NCBI GenBank assembly: GCA_964541025.1
Contig: CAZIOW010000007.1
Span: 1 to 52,543, forward strand
Direction of reading: 5' to 3'
DNA: 52,543 nucleotides
From: JAGDXO01 sp964541025
Lineage (GTDB): Archaea > Thermoplasmatota > Thermoplasmata > Thermoplasmatales > GCA-001856825
A program made the position numbers and the translations under genes. The notes under the pieces were generated by a model. That model made no database searches, was not told the DNA's origin, and saw only the letters and a program-made list of their open reading frames with translations. Shown here piece by piece: positions 25,511 through 33,934 of the stretch (the stretch's first letter is position 1; each line of letters opens with the position of its first letter).

Positions 25511-26425
25511 ATGAAAATATGGGTATTGATAATAGTATTGATACTGATTCTAAGTGGACTGATCTATCTGGGTTTTCTGAATAATCCTCCAGCAAAGAAA
25601 TCACAGTCTGATCACATATATGTTGGTGCAATTTACAACGGTCCATATAAAAAAACGAACTCAGTCAGTGCAGAATTGTATTTCAATGGTGGGAAGAACA
25701 TCGGGAATATACAGTACTATGTTGTTCTGTCTGTTTGGGACAGCAATGACAGTTATGATCAGATAGGGATATCTTCAGTGGACGGTCTGTTTTTCTCGAC
25801 CTATTCTTACACAGAAATAATCAACAATACTATCGTATACAAGTATAATGCAACGTGGTTCCCCGTCCACGAAGGCCTCCACAGATTCAGCATGGTTATC
25901 GGCAATGGTTATGTAGTCTTCAAATTCGATAATGAGAGCATCAAGAAGTTCACTGGTGGAAATTATTTCATAATATCAAAATCAGTTTCATTCGACCAGA
26001 GAGAGTACACTGGATTCACAGTATACGAGGAAATTTACAAATTTAAGGGAAATTTCCCCTCAATTGCCTTTAATTTCAGCAACCTGGAATCAGCAAATAA
26101 TCAGATGATTAATGATCTCATTCCTCTATCCCAGAATATCTCAGCTAATGCTAATACACTGATGATCATAGGAAACACAGTTAATATCTATAATCAAAAT
26201 CCATTGATGCTTAAAGTGAAATTGAATGCATCCGGCGGGAACGGTTACTTACAGGTTGCAGATATCAATGAATCTATTAGGGCTAATGTAACGTATTCTT
26301 TACCACTGATAGCAGGAAATTATATTTTGAAAATTGATTTCAAAACAAACAATTCAACATACGAATATATAAAAAATATTAATTTATATAAAAATACATG
26401 GATAAACGAAACCTTGGTATCGTGA
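25511..26425 (+). CDS. Hypothetical membrane-anchored exported protein
   Basis: About 304 residues from ATG 25511 (TTG 25496 would add five). An N-terminal hydrophobic helix (MKIWVLIIVLILILSGLIYL) anchors a large outside region that is beta-rich and carries many Asn-X-Ser/Thr sequons, including NDS, NNT, NAT, NES, NFS, NIS, NAS and NVT. No enzymatic motif or known domain is recognised. It is most likely a surface protein of this wall-less type of archaeon. It precedes the L7Ae operon, which has its own promoter. Confidence 0.65.
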   Translation: MKIWVLIIVLILILSGLIYLGFLNNPPAKKSQSDHIYVGAIYNGPYKKTNSVSAELYFNGGKNIGNIQYYVVLSVWDSNDSYDQIGISSVDGLFFSTYSYTEIINNTIVYKYNATWFPVHEGLHRFSMVIGNGYVVFKFDNESIKKFTGGNYFIISKSVSFDQREYTGFTVYEEIYKFKGNFPSIAFNFSNLESANNQMINDLIPLSQNISANANTLMIIGNTVNIYNQNPLMLKVKLNASGGNGYLQVADINESIRANVTYSLPLIAGNYILKIDFKTNNSTYEYIKNINLYKNTWINETLVS

Positions 26426-26488
26426 AAGTATTTATAGCGTTTTAAATTATAGCAAAGCCAATGACCGAAAAGTGAAGGAGGTATAAAA

Positions 26489-26857
26489 ATGGCAAATAAT
26501 GCGTATGTAAAATTTGAAACGCCCGAAGAAATAAGGAATAAGGCACTTCAACTTGTTGAAGTTGCATCTGAGACAGGAAAAATAAAAAAGGGAACAAACG
26601 AGGTAACAAAAGTAATAGAGAGAGGAGAGGCTAAATTAGTCATAATAGCAGAAGATGTTCAACCGCCAGAAGTGGTACTTCACATCCCTCTGCTTTGTGA
26701 GGAAAAGGGAATACCATATCTGTATGTGCAGAAGAAGGATGACCTTGGACAGAAGGTTAAGCTGAAAAGTTCAGCAGCCATTGCCATAATGGAACCAGGA
26801 AATGGAAAACAGCTCCTAGATGAACTGGGAGAGAAATTCAAGGAACTGAAGAAGTGA
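26489..26857 (+). CDS. rpl7ae: Ribosomal protein L7Ae
   Basis: Kink-turn-binding protein of the large ribosomal subunit that in archaea also assembles box C/D and H/ACA RNPs and RNase P. 122 residues. Visible are the family's KGTNEVTKVIERGEAKLVII block (about 32-51), AEDVQPPEVVLHIPLLCEE and IPYLYVQKKDDLGQ. It begins the operon L7Ae-S28e-L24e-Ndk-IF2. GGAGGT (26477-26482) is a strong ribosome-binding site and GTATTTATA (26428-26436) a likely TATA box, giving a leader of about 30 bases. Confidence 0.97.
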   Translation: MANNAYVKFETPEEIRNKALQLVEVASETGKIKKGTNEVTKVIERGEAKLVIIAEDVQPPEVVLHIPLLCEEKGIPYLYVQKKDDLGQKVKLKSSAAIAIMEPGNGKQLLDELGEKFKELKK

Positions 26858-26870
26858 AGAGTGACCTGAA

Positions 26871-27083
26871 ATGAGCGAAAATGATGCCATTCCATGCGAA
26901 GTCGTTGAAATCATAGGTAGAACAGGAATGGCCGGAGAGGCGACGCAGGTTAAGATCAAGGTCCTTGCTGGTGAAGATGAGGGGAGAGTGCTTACAAGGA
27001 ACGTTATGGGGCCAGTGAGGGTTGGAGACATCCTGATGCTAAGGGAGACAGCCAGAGAGGCCAGGAAATTATCAGTGAGGTGA
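26871..27083 (+). CDS. rps28e: Ribosomal protein S28e
   Basis: Small-subunit protein, 70 residues, the normal size. IPCEVVEIIGRTGMAGEATQ and the C-terminal VRVGDILMLRETAREAR are diagnostic of the OB-fold S28e family. It follows L7Ae by 13 bp and its stop overlaps the L24e start by 4 nt, so translation is probably coupled. Confidence 0.97.
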   Translation: MSENDAIPCEVVEIIGRTGMAGEATQVKIKVLAGEDEGRVLTRNVMGPVRVGDILMLRETAREARKLSVR

Positions 27084-27367
27084 TATCCATGGAAATAAGA
27101 TACTGTTCATTCTGCGGCGAAAAGATAGAACCAGGAACTGGAAAAATGTACATCAGGAAGGATGGTTCCATTCTATATTTTGACAAGTCAAAATGCGAAA
27201 AGAACTATCTCAAGCTCAAGAGAGAGGCAAGGGATGTTCTCTGGACAAAGGAAGGGCACGAGGCAAGGAAATCAAGGAGTAAAACAGCAAAGAGTCAAAC
27301 TGAACCAAAAGCAGAGCCTAAACCGGCCACTGAAGAAGTCTCAGAAAAGAAAGAAAACAATGAGTAG
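27080..27367 (+). CDS. rpl24e: Ribosomal protein L24e with charged C-terminal extension
   Basis: Large-subunit zinc-ribbon protein of 95 residues; archaeal L24e is usually 55-70. The core shows CSFCGEKIEPGTGKMYIRKDG (from residue 8) and the SKCEKN end of the ribbon. The third zinc ligand of typical L24e, in FCSSKC, is Asp here (YFDKSKC), leaving three cysteines. Residues about 65-95 are a Lys/Glu/Pro-rich tail without homology known to me. The frame may begin at ATG 27080 or, with MEIRYCSF, at 27089, which fits the family N terminus and lies after GAGGTGA. Confidence 0.92.
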   Translation: MISMEIRYCSFCGEKIEPGTGKMYIRKDGSILYFDKSKCEKNYLKLKREARDVLWTKEGHEARKSRSKTAKSQTEPKAEPKPATEEVSEKKENNE

Positions 27368-27376
27368 GTGAAACCG

Positions 27377-27817
27377 ATGCAAACATTAGTTCTCATTAAA
27401 CCTGACGGGGTTTTGAGATCAAAGGTGGGCGAGATTGTTTCAAGATTCGAGGACAAGGGTATAAGAATTGCAGCACTGAAGATGATCTCGGTTACAAAGG
27501 AAATGGCGGAGAAACATTATGCGGTTCACAAGGGAAAACCATTTTACAATTCTTTAATAAATTATATAATGTCGGGACCAGTAGTAGCAATGGTTCTTGA
27601 AGGGAAAGACGTGATTGAAATAACAAGAAAACTTGTAGGTGCAACCAATGGAGCCAAGGCTGAACCAGGTACAATAAGGGGGGATCTCTCCTCAAGCATA
27701 GATTTTAATCTGATTCACGCTAGTGATTCTTTGGAATCTGCAAATTATGAGATACCTATATTTTTCAAAGACAGCGAAATAATAAACTATGAAAGGGTAG
27801 ATAAGAGTTGGTTGTGA
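27377..27817 (+). CDS. ndk: Nucleoside diphosphate kinase
   Basis: Transfers the gamma-phosphate of ATP to NDPs through a phospho-histidine. 146 residues. TLVLIKPDGVLRSKVGEIVSRF opens the protein, and the active-site histidine lies in FNLIHASDSLESANYEI (His near 115), with GTIRGDLSSS before it. I chose ATG 27377, because GTG 27368 is part of the ribosome-binding region TAGGTGA. It sits between L24e and IF2, the usual archaeal context. Confidence 0.96.
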   Translation: MQTLVLIKPDGVLRSKVGEIVSRFEDKGIRIAALKMISVTKEMAEKHYAVHKGKPFYNSLINYIMSGPVVAMVLEGKDVIEITRKLVGATNGAKAEPGTIRGDLSSSIDFNLIHASDSLESANYEIPIFFKDSEIINYERVDKSWL

Positions 27818-27823
27818 ATTCAA

Positions 27824-29551
27824 ATGTGGATAAGGCAGCCCATAGTTGGGGTTCTGGGACATGTGGATCATGGAAAAACTTCCCTTCTGGACAGAATAAG
27901 GGGGGGAGTAGTTGCCAACAGGGAAGCAGGCGGAATAACCCAGCACATAGGGGCTACCGAAGTCCCCATTGATGAAATAACCAGGATTTGCAAGGATATA
28001 CTGGGAAAGAGAACTTTTAAAATTCCAGGTTTACTTTTTATTGATACTCCAGGACATGAATCATTCTCAAGTCTAAGGATAAGGGGGGGTTCCATTGCGG
28101 ATATAGCAGTACTGGTTATAGATATAAGGGAAGGTGTGATGCCGCAGACAAAGGAATCAATAGAGGTTCTTAGAAAATTTAAGACCCCCTTCGTTGTTGC
28201 TGCAAATAAGGTCGATCTGATTGAAGGTTTTTCCGGACTGAAAGGTTCATTTGTCCTTTCCTTAAAGGATATGGATTCCACTAAAACAGAGAAGCTAGAT
28301 GAAAAGATATTCCAGATATCATCACAGCTTTACAGGGAGGGATTCAGTGCAGACAGGTATGACAGGATATCAGATTTTACAAGAAATGTAGCTATTGTAC
28401 CAGTCTCAGCAAAGAGCGGATATGGAATACCTGACCTTTTGATGATACTGGCGGGCCTTGCTCAGAGCTTCCTTGAGAATCAGCTTAAGAATGAGGATGA
28501 AACACCAGAAGGCACAATACTGGAGGTCAGGGAGGAGAGAGGTATGGGAGAGGTATCAGATGCCATCCTTTATAATGGAATTCTGAGAAGGGGGGATACA
28601 GTCATGGTCGGAACACTCACAGGTATCAAAGCTCTGAGAGTCAAGGGCATGTTCAAGCCAAAACCGCTTGATGAGATCAGGGATCCCCGGGATAGATTTC
28701 TATCAGTTAATGAAGTCAGAGCAGCCTCTGGTGTTAGAATTCTGTTCCAGGGTGAGGGTGGTGTGATACCTGGAAGTCCATTCAAAAAGGCAGCAGGGGA
28801 CCTGATAAGGGTCAAGGAATCAATAGAGGGTGCAATAAGAGGGTCATTCAAACTGGACCAAGAGGGAATAGTGACAAAGGCAGATACAGTGGGAAGTTTA
28901 GAAGCACTTGTCTATGAACTGGGCAGACTTGGCATCCCAATAAAGAAGGCAGAGGTTGGACCTGTTTCAAAGAGAGATTTAACGGAAGCGGCCACCAACT
29001 CCAAAATTGAAAATAGAATCGTGGTAGCCTTTAATGTCCCGGTTCAGGTAATGGATGAAAATGTCACAATTGTTGAAAGCAATATTATCTATTCAATAAA
29101 GGATGAATTATTGAGAGTTATAGAGGAAATCAGACAGAAAGAAATTAACGATAAAAGGAAGGAAATCACATTTCCATCGAAGATTATTTTTCTTCCAGGG
29201 AATTCATTCAGAATATCAAAGCCAGCTATCTTCGGAGTTAGAATTATGGCAGGCACTTTGAGAGTGAAAACTCCGCTGATGAGGCAGGATGGGAGGCCTA
29301 TCGGTTCAGTTAAGAGCATTAGGACCGGCGAACAATCTCTTCAGGAGGCCAAACAGGGAGATGAAGTTGCAATCTCTGTAGACGATATAACCATAGGCAG
29401 ACAAATCAAGGAGGGCGATATACTTTATTCTGATCTGAATGAAAGGGAAGCAAAACTCCTGAAGGATGAAAACTTAAGCGTGGATGAAAGCATGGTTCTG
29501 GAGGAAATAAAGAACATAAAGAGAAAGGAAAATCCATTTTGGGGTATATGA
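27824..29551 (+). CDS. infB: Translation initiation factor IF-2 (aIF5B)
   Basis: GTPase that promotes subunit joining and initiator tRNA placement. 575 residues, the usual archaeal length. The G domain has GVLGHVDHGKTSLLDRI (G1, 9-25), GGITQHIGAT (G2), DTPGHESFSSLR (G3) and AANKVDL (G4). Domains II-IV follow: VREERGMGEVSDAILYNG, then the FLPGNSFRISKPAIFGVRIM barrel near the C terminus. It starts 6 nt after ndk and completes the ribosomal/initiation operon. Confidence 0.97.
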   Translation: MWIRQPIVGVLGHVDHGKTSLLDRIRGGVVANREAGGITQHIGATEVPIDEITRICKDILGKRTFKIPGLLFIDTPGHESFSSLRIRGGSIADIAVLVIDIREGVMPQTKESIEVLRKFKTPFVVAANKVDLIEGFSGLKGSFVLSLKDMDSTKTEKLDEKIFQISSQLYREGFSADRYDRISDFTRNVAIVPVSAKSGYGIPDLLMILAGLAQSFLENQLKNEDETPEGTILEVREERGMGEVSDAILYNGILRRGDTVMVGTLTGIKALRVKGMFKPKPLDEIRDPRDRFLSVNEVRAASGVRILFQGEGGVIPGSPFKKAAGDLIRVKESIEGAIRGSFKLDQEGIVTKADTVGSLEALVYELGRLGIPIKKAEVGPVSKRDLTEAATNSKIENRIVVAFNVPVQVMDENVTIVESNIIYSIKDELLRVIEEIRQKEINDKRKEITFPSKIIFLPGNSFRISKPAIFGVRIMAGTLRVKTPLMRQDGRPIGSVKSIRTGEQSLQEAKQGDEVAISVDDITIGRQIKEGDILYSDLNEREAKLLKDENLSVDESMVLEEIKNIKRKENPFWGI

Positions 29552-29596
29552 ATTTATTTTCACAGAGTTTTTATTTGTAAAAGTATACCGTTATGA

Positions 29597-29770
29597 ATGC
29601 AGATCAATACATTGGAGTTTTGTAGCTCGTGTGGAGTGGGATTACAGGAAAAAGGGGCGACTACATTTAAATGCCCCAACTGTGGAGAAGAGATAATAAG
29701 CAGATGCGATAATTGCAGGGAGCTTTCAGTTCCTTATCAGTGCAGCAAATGTGGCTTCAGGGGGCCATAA
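29597..29770 (+). CDS. Small zinc-ribbon RNA-binding-type protein (57 residues)
   Basis: A short gene read from ATG 29597 to the stop TAA at 29768-29770. It holds four CxxC pairs, the first CSSCG and then CPNCG, CDNCR and CSKCG, which gives two zinc ribbons in 57 residues. It matches the small archaeal double zinc-ribbon proteins (DUF1610-like, HVO_2753 type) typically found just before the aEF1B gene. The stop is one base before the next ATG (29772), so coupling with aEF1B is likely. An earlier ATG at 29593 is in another frame and ends after ten codons. Confidence 0.85.
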   Translation: MQINTLEFCSSCGVGLQEKGATTFKCPNCGEEIISRCDNCRELSVPYQCSKCGFRGP

Positions 29771-29771
29771 A

Positions 29772-30041
29772 ATGGGGAAAGTGGCAGTCTCAATGAGGGT
29801 CATGCCAACGTCCGAAGAAGTTGATACAGATGCACTCCTCAAATTAATTAAAAATCTGGTAAAAGGTGAATATTCACTCGGAAACAGCCAGATAGAAGAG
29901 GTTGCATTTGGTTTAAAGGCAATAAGACTCATAATAATTATGGACGACAAGGAAGGAATGATGGACAGAATAGAAAATGAAATAAGAAAAATAGATGGCG
30001 TCAGTGAAGTTGAAGTTGAAGAAGTATCTCTAATTTCATAA
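29772..30041 (+). CDS. ef1b: Translation elongation factor aEF-1 beta
   Basis: Nucleotide exchange factor for aEF1A, 89 residues, the normal archaeal size. MGKVAVSMRVMPTSEEVDTD opens it, followed by EYSLGNSQIEEVAFGLKAI and the end IDGVSEVEVEEVSLIS. Started at ATG 29772; an upstream in-frame ATG at 29751 lies inside the zinc-ribbon gene and would add an unconserved stretch. It converges on htpX with a 6-nt overlap. Confidence 0.95.
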   Translation: MGKVAVSMRVMPTSEEVDTDALLKLIKNLVKGEYSLGNSQIEEVAFGLKAIRLIIIMDDKEGMMDRIENEIRKIDGVSEVEVEEVSLIS

Positions 30042-30881
30042 TTTAAGATTCCTGAGATTTTCAATCCTTTTTTGAATTGGCGGATGTGTTGAGAATAAAT
30101 TCCTGATTCTGGCGCCTGACATTGGGTTCACAATGAAGAGAGCTGATGTTGCAGGGTTGACGTTTTCAATGGGTTTCCTCATATTCCAGTTCTCAAGTTT
30201 CTGCAAAGCGGCAATTAAACCTTCTGCATCGTTGTTTACTCTTGCGCTGTGCTCGTCTGCGTGAAGCTCCCTCTGTCTTGATATTGCAAGCTGGAGCATC
30301 ATTGCACCCAATGCTGCCAGTATAAGCAAAACCATCAGGAAGATGTCCTGTCCTCCTCGCCTATCATCAAAGAATGCCCTGAATCCGAATATACGTGAAC
30401 CAATCATAAGGGCAGAGGTCACCGTTGCTGCTACCGTGACAACAAGAATGTCATTATGTTTTATATGACCAAGTTCATGGCCTACCACCCCCCTCAACTC
30501 CCTTTCGTTAAGCATATTTAGGATTCCAGAAGTAAATACTATATATGCTTTCTTCTTGCTTTTCCCGGTTGCAAAAGCATTGGGTGTATCTATGGGAGTT
30601 ATTGCTATTTTTGGCATAGGTAAATTTGCGTTCTGCGAAACCTCTCTCACTATCTGAAATAACCTTGGGTTCTCTGATTCTTTTATTTCCTTGGCATGAT
30701 AGCTCCACAGCACAAGTTTATAGGAAAAGAAAAGCGAAAACATGTTTATCAAAAGTGCTATTACAAGAAAAGATTCCAGCCAGAGCAATCCGTTACCAAC
30801 AAAGAACCCTATTAGCATACCTACTGCTGCCAAAAGAAGAAACATTAAGATGAATATCGCAATGATTCTTAATCTGCTCAC
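30036..30881 (-). CDS. htpX: HtpX-type membrane zinc metalloprotease
   Basis: Membrane quality-control peptidase of the M48 family. 281 residues. Two N-terminal hydrophobic helices (about 5-30 and 33-56), then NLPMPKIAITPIDTPNAFATG, the zinc motif HELGHIKHND near 138-147, two further helices, and the third ligand region ELHADEHSARV near 209. The C terminus ends in FSTHPPIQKRIENLR, the family signature. All catalytic residues are present. Confidence 0.95.
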   Translation of the reverse strand: MSRLRIIAIFILMFLLLAAVGMLIGFFVGNGLLWLESFLVIALLINMFSLFFSYKLVLWSYHAKEIKESENPRLFQIVREVSQNANLPMPKIAITPIDTPNAFATGKSKKKAYIVFTSGILNMLNERELRGVVGHELGHIKHNDILVVTVAATVTSALMIGSRIFGFRAFFDDRRGGQDIFLMVLLILAALGAMMLQLAISRQRELHADEHSARVNNDAEGLIAALQKLENWNMRKPIENVNPATSALFIVNPMSGARIRNLFSTHPPIQKRIENLRNLKL

Positions 30882-31038
30882 GCGGAAGGGTAATTATCTT
30901 CAATATTTAATTTTTACTTACTTATATTTTATAAATTTCTTAAAATATTTGTACAATTAATAATGTAGCAAGCCATAACAACGGTTTAATAGTAATTATA
31001 ATTAACAGTCCATCTCATCTAATGGAGGTAGTAATAAG

Positions 31039-33915
31039 ATGTACAAAAAAGCAGGGAAGACCTTGGCGCTCATAGCCATTGCAGTACTGATTGCAGGAGG
31101 ACTCGTGAGCACCGCCTATGGTCAGGTGCAGGGAACAAGCGAAGTACCTTTTTCATTTATGGTTATTAATACTAACCATTTTCCAGTAAGTGGGCTTACT
31201 GTTAATTTAGAGAATGAGAATGGAGTTATATTGGATAGTAACGTATCAAGTCCTACGGTTGCGTTTAATGCTTATCCAGGAAATTATGTGATAAATATAC
31301 CAAGTCAGGAAGTTAATAATGTTATATACAACAATCTGAATCTGAATATTAATGTGAGCGGAAATCAGAAAGTTTATACAGTTCCTTCAGGATCATTGTT
31401 AAGCAATGCAGTAGTCTCATATGAGAATGTGAACGCCCAGCTCAATGTTAAAGTAACAGGTTCCAGCCAGATAAACTCGGTATATTCACAGCTTCAGAAT
31501 GGGCTCAATTTACATGCGACACTTGAAAACTCCACTTATGTGATAAAGACAACTGCAGCCCAGCAGACTCTTTATGTGAAGTATTACAACGCTTCTAATG
31601 CAGTCTACAACATGGTGGTTTATGCCTCCGTTGGAAATAACAGCGTCAACGTATCACTTTCATCTGCCGCAGCAATTGTTGGTGATGTGATTAACTCAGC
31701 AGGTTCTCATCTAAATAATATTGAAGTATCCATATATCAAAATGGAGAGCTTTTGGGGTCTGATGTTTTCTCAAACGGATACTTCTTCGTAACTCTGCCT
31801 AATGGGCAATACAATTTTGTTATATCCTCAAACGGTTATTACCCTCAATCAATATCTGCAACTGTCACATCAGGTACGACCACATTCAAACAGGTTACTC
31901 TTTCACCTTCTTACTCAAATCAAGTGACTTCGATAACATTCACCAATAATTTCAATGGTTTAACAGTTCAATCAAATATAACCATAACAAATTCAACAAT
32001 ATTAATGACTTTGCCCTATTCAAACGCTGGTTCTCTTTACAACCAGATGAAACTCCTTGGTCTTTCTCAAGGAGGGTTATGGGAAATTCTTAACTATTCA
32101 ATACCTGAGACAACAGTAAATACTGTTTTATTCAATGGATATGCCTATAATTATTCATTTGCAACATCAACTCTTGTTCAAACCTTTAACGGAACAAATC
32201 TGCAATATGCATTCAGTTATACTGTATCCTATCAACAACAGGCAGTAAAGGCTTCACAGGATAACCAGATGCAGCTTTATGTAAATCAAAACGGTGCATC
32301 GGGTGCATTTGTTTCACATGAATATTTCATAAACATACCTTCGAGTTATGAAAGGGCAAACATTGTCAACAGTTCAATTGCCCAGGTAACTGGTTTCTCA
32401 AATGTGATTAAAGTATCAAACAGCTCGTTCAATGGATTCCTCTCATTGAAGATTGACCAGAAGGTAAAACCAACAGTTAATCCAACAGAACTGAATGTTA
32501 ATTGGAATGGATATTTTGAGTCAACAGTTTTGAATAACAGCATAAGCAATTACACTGTTATAGTTCCTGCAAACAAGGCAGTTCTATTCAACGCAAGCAA
32601 TGCAGTATTCGATAATGTACTTGGAATAGATAACTATCAGCAAATGAGTTTCTTCTGGAACTTTGGAAATGGAATAACATCAAACAGCTATACAGCAAAC
32701 GTCTCTCTGTTACCAGGAACATATCAGGTATCGCTTTCTGTAACTGATGTAGGAGGAAATACAAATCAGACAACATTCACGGTTATAAGCGATGCACAGA
32801 CACCACAGTTCAACCTTGCAGTAGTCCAGAACGGAAAGAATGTAATGACCGTTAACACCACAGCTTCCAACACCTATACCTTATGGGTGAACCAGTCCGT
32901 GCCAGTTTACTTCAATGCATTGAATTCAAAAGATCTCCTGTCAAATGGAATGAATACAAAATTGCCTCTTGTCCTTAACTGGAATATCTCTGGCTCAGCA
33001 AAAACAGGCTACAATGTTTCATATGCTTTCATAAAACCCACATTCAATGGAAAGTTCGTGTACGCTAATGTGACCGTCAAGAATGCTGCAGGCAATTCTA
33101 TTTCAATAGTATTCCAGGTTCACGTAAATGATACAACACCACCAATTGCCTCGTTCCAGGTTATGAATTCATCTGGAAAGGTAGTTACAAGCGCACAGGA
33201 ATACCAGGATTTGATATTGAATGGATCCAAGTCCTTTGCCCCGAATGGAGGTTATCTGGTATCTTACAACTGGTCTATATACTATTCAAATGGAACAAAG
33301 GCTAAGGTAAATGTGGCTTACAATATTGTACAATCTTCATCAAACAATTCAACACTTGAAGTATCATTCATACAATATGGTACTTTCAAAATAAATCTCC
33401 AGGTTACAGATCAATCCGGCAACAAGGGAAATGATACTGTCAGTATATTCGTGAGTGCAGTAGCGCCTGAGGTTGAAATATTGAACGTGACCTATCCAAG
33501 TTCTTACACCGAAGGTTCCTCGGCAGTGCTCAAACTTGAACTTAAGAATGTTGGTCTGCAAAATGCCACACAATATTTCGTAAATGTGACTCTGAATGGT
33601 AAAATTATAAAGAATGTGACATTCACAAATCTAGCAACAGGGCAGACAGTAAATGAAACAATAACAATAACACCACCAAGCTCTGGCCAATACACAATGG
33701 TAGTCTCTGTTTACGCAAAGAATCAGCCATCATTCTTTAACACAAATATCAAAGTTACAAAGGCTATTTCAGTCGCACAGGCTCCATGGAAGCTGCCAGC
33801 TCTTATTGGCGGAATCATAGTTGCAATAGGAGTCCTGTCATTCCTGTATTATGATTTTGCAATAAGGAGAAAGGCACCAAAGGAAAAGAAGGAACAGAAG
33901 AAACAATTAAAATAA
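31039..33915 (+). CDS. Large PKD-domain surface glycoprotein, C-terminally anchored
   Basis: 958-residue exported protein. The signal peptide is residues 1-29 (hydrophobic core about 10-25, ending near AYGQ). The ectodomain contains a carboxypeptidase-regulatory-like beta fold near 213-285 (GDVINSAGSHLNNIEVSIYQ), PKD-like domains near 525-585 (FFWNFGNGI then YQVSLSVTD), 640-695 and 715-805, and a CARDB-like domain near 812-895. A single transmembrane helix (about 915-940) and a Lys/Arg/Glu-rich cytoplasmic tail end it. Asn-X-Ser/Thr sites are abundant. It is probably a major envelope or adhesion protein. GGAGGT (31024-31029) is a strong ribosome-binding site. Confidence 0.8.
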   Translation: MYKKAGKTLALIAIAVLIAGGLVSTAYGQVQGTSEVPFSFMVINTNHFPVSGLTVNLENENGVILDSNVSSPTVAFNAYPGNYVINIPSQEVNNVIYNNLNLNINVSGNQKVYTVPSGSLLSNAVVSYENVNAQLNVKVTGSSQINSVYSQLQNGLNLHATLENSTYVIKTTAAQQTLYVKYYNASNAVYNMVVYASVGNNSVNVSLSSAAAIVGDVINSAGSHLNNIEVSIYQNGELLGSDVFSNGYFFVTLPNGQYNFVISSNGYYPQSISATVTSGTTTFKQVTLSPSYSNQVTSITFTNNFNGLTVQSNITITNSTILMTLPYSNAGSLYNQMKLLGLSQGGLWEILNYSIPETTVNTVLFNGYAYNYSFATSTLVQTFNGTNLQYAFSYTVSYQQQAVKASQDNQMQLYVNQNGASGAFVSHEYFINIPSSYERANIVNSSIAQVTGFSNVIKVSNSSFNGFLSLKIDQKVKPTVNPTELNVNWNGYFESTVLNNSISNYTVIVPANKAVLFNASNAVFDNVLGIDNYQQMSFFWNFGNGITSNSYTANVSLLPGTYQVSLSVTDVGGNTNQTTFTVISDAQTPQFNLAVVQNGKNVMTVNTTASNTYTLWVNQSVPVYFNALNSKDLLSNGMNTKLPLVLNWNISGSAKTGYNVSYAFIKPTFNGKFVYANVTVKNAAGNSISIVFQVHVNDTTPPIASFQVMNSSGKVVTSAQEYQDLILNGSKSFAPNGGYLVSYNWSIYYSNGTKAKVNVAYNIVQSSSNNSTLEVSFIQYGTFKINLQVTDQSGNKGNDTVSIFVSAVAPEVEILNVTYPSSYTEGSSAVLKLELKNVGLQNATQYFVNVTLNGKIIKNVTFTNLATGQTVNETITITPPSSGQYTMVVSVYAKNQPSFFNTNIKVTKAISVAQAPWKLPALIGGIIVAIGVLSFLYYDFAIRRKAPKEKKEQKKQLK

Positions 33916-33934
33916 ATTAATTTTTTTTAATTTT
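33916..33934. terminator. Shared A/T terminator-like tract between convergent genes
   Basis: TTAATTTTTTTTAATTTT directly follows the surface-protein stop and precedes the argS stop on the other strand. Archaeal termination typically uses such T-runs, and this tract offers one for rightward transcription and A/T-rich sequence for leftward. Confidence 0.4.
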
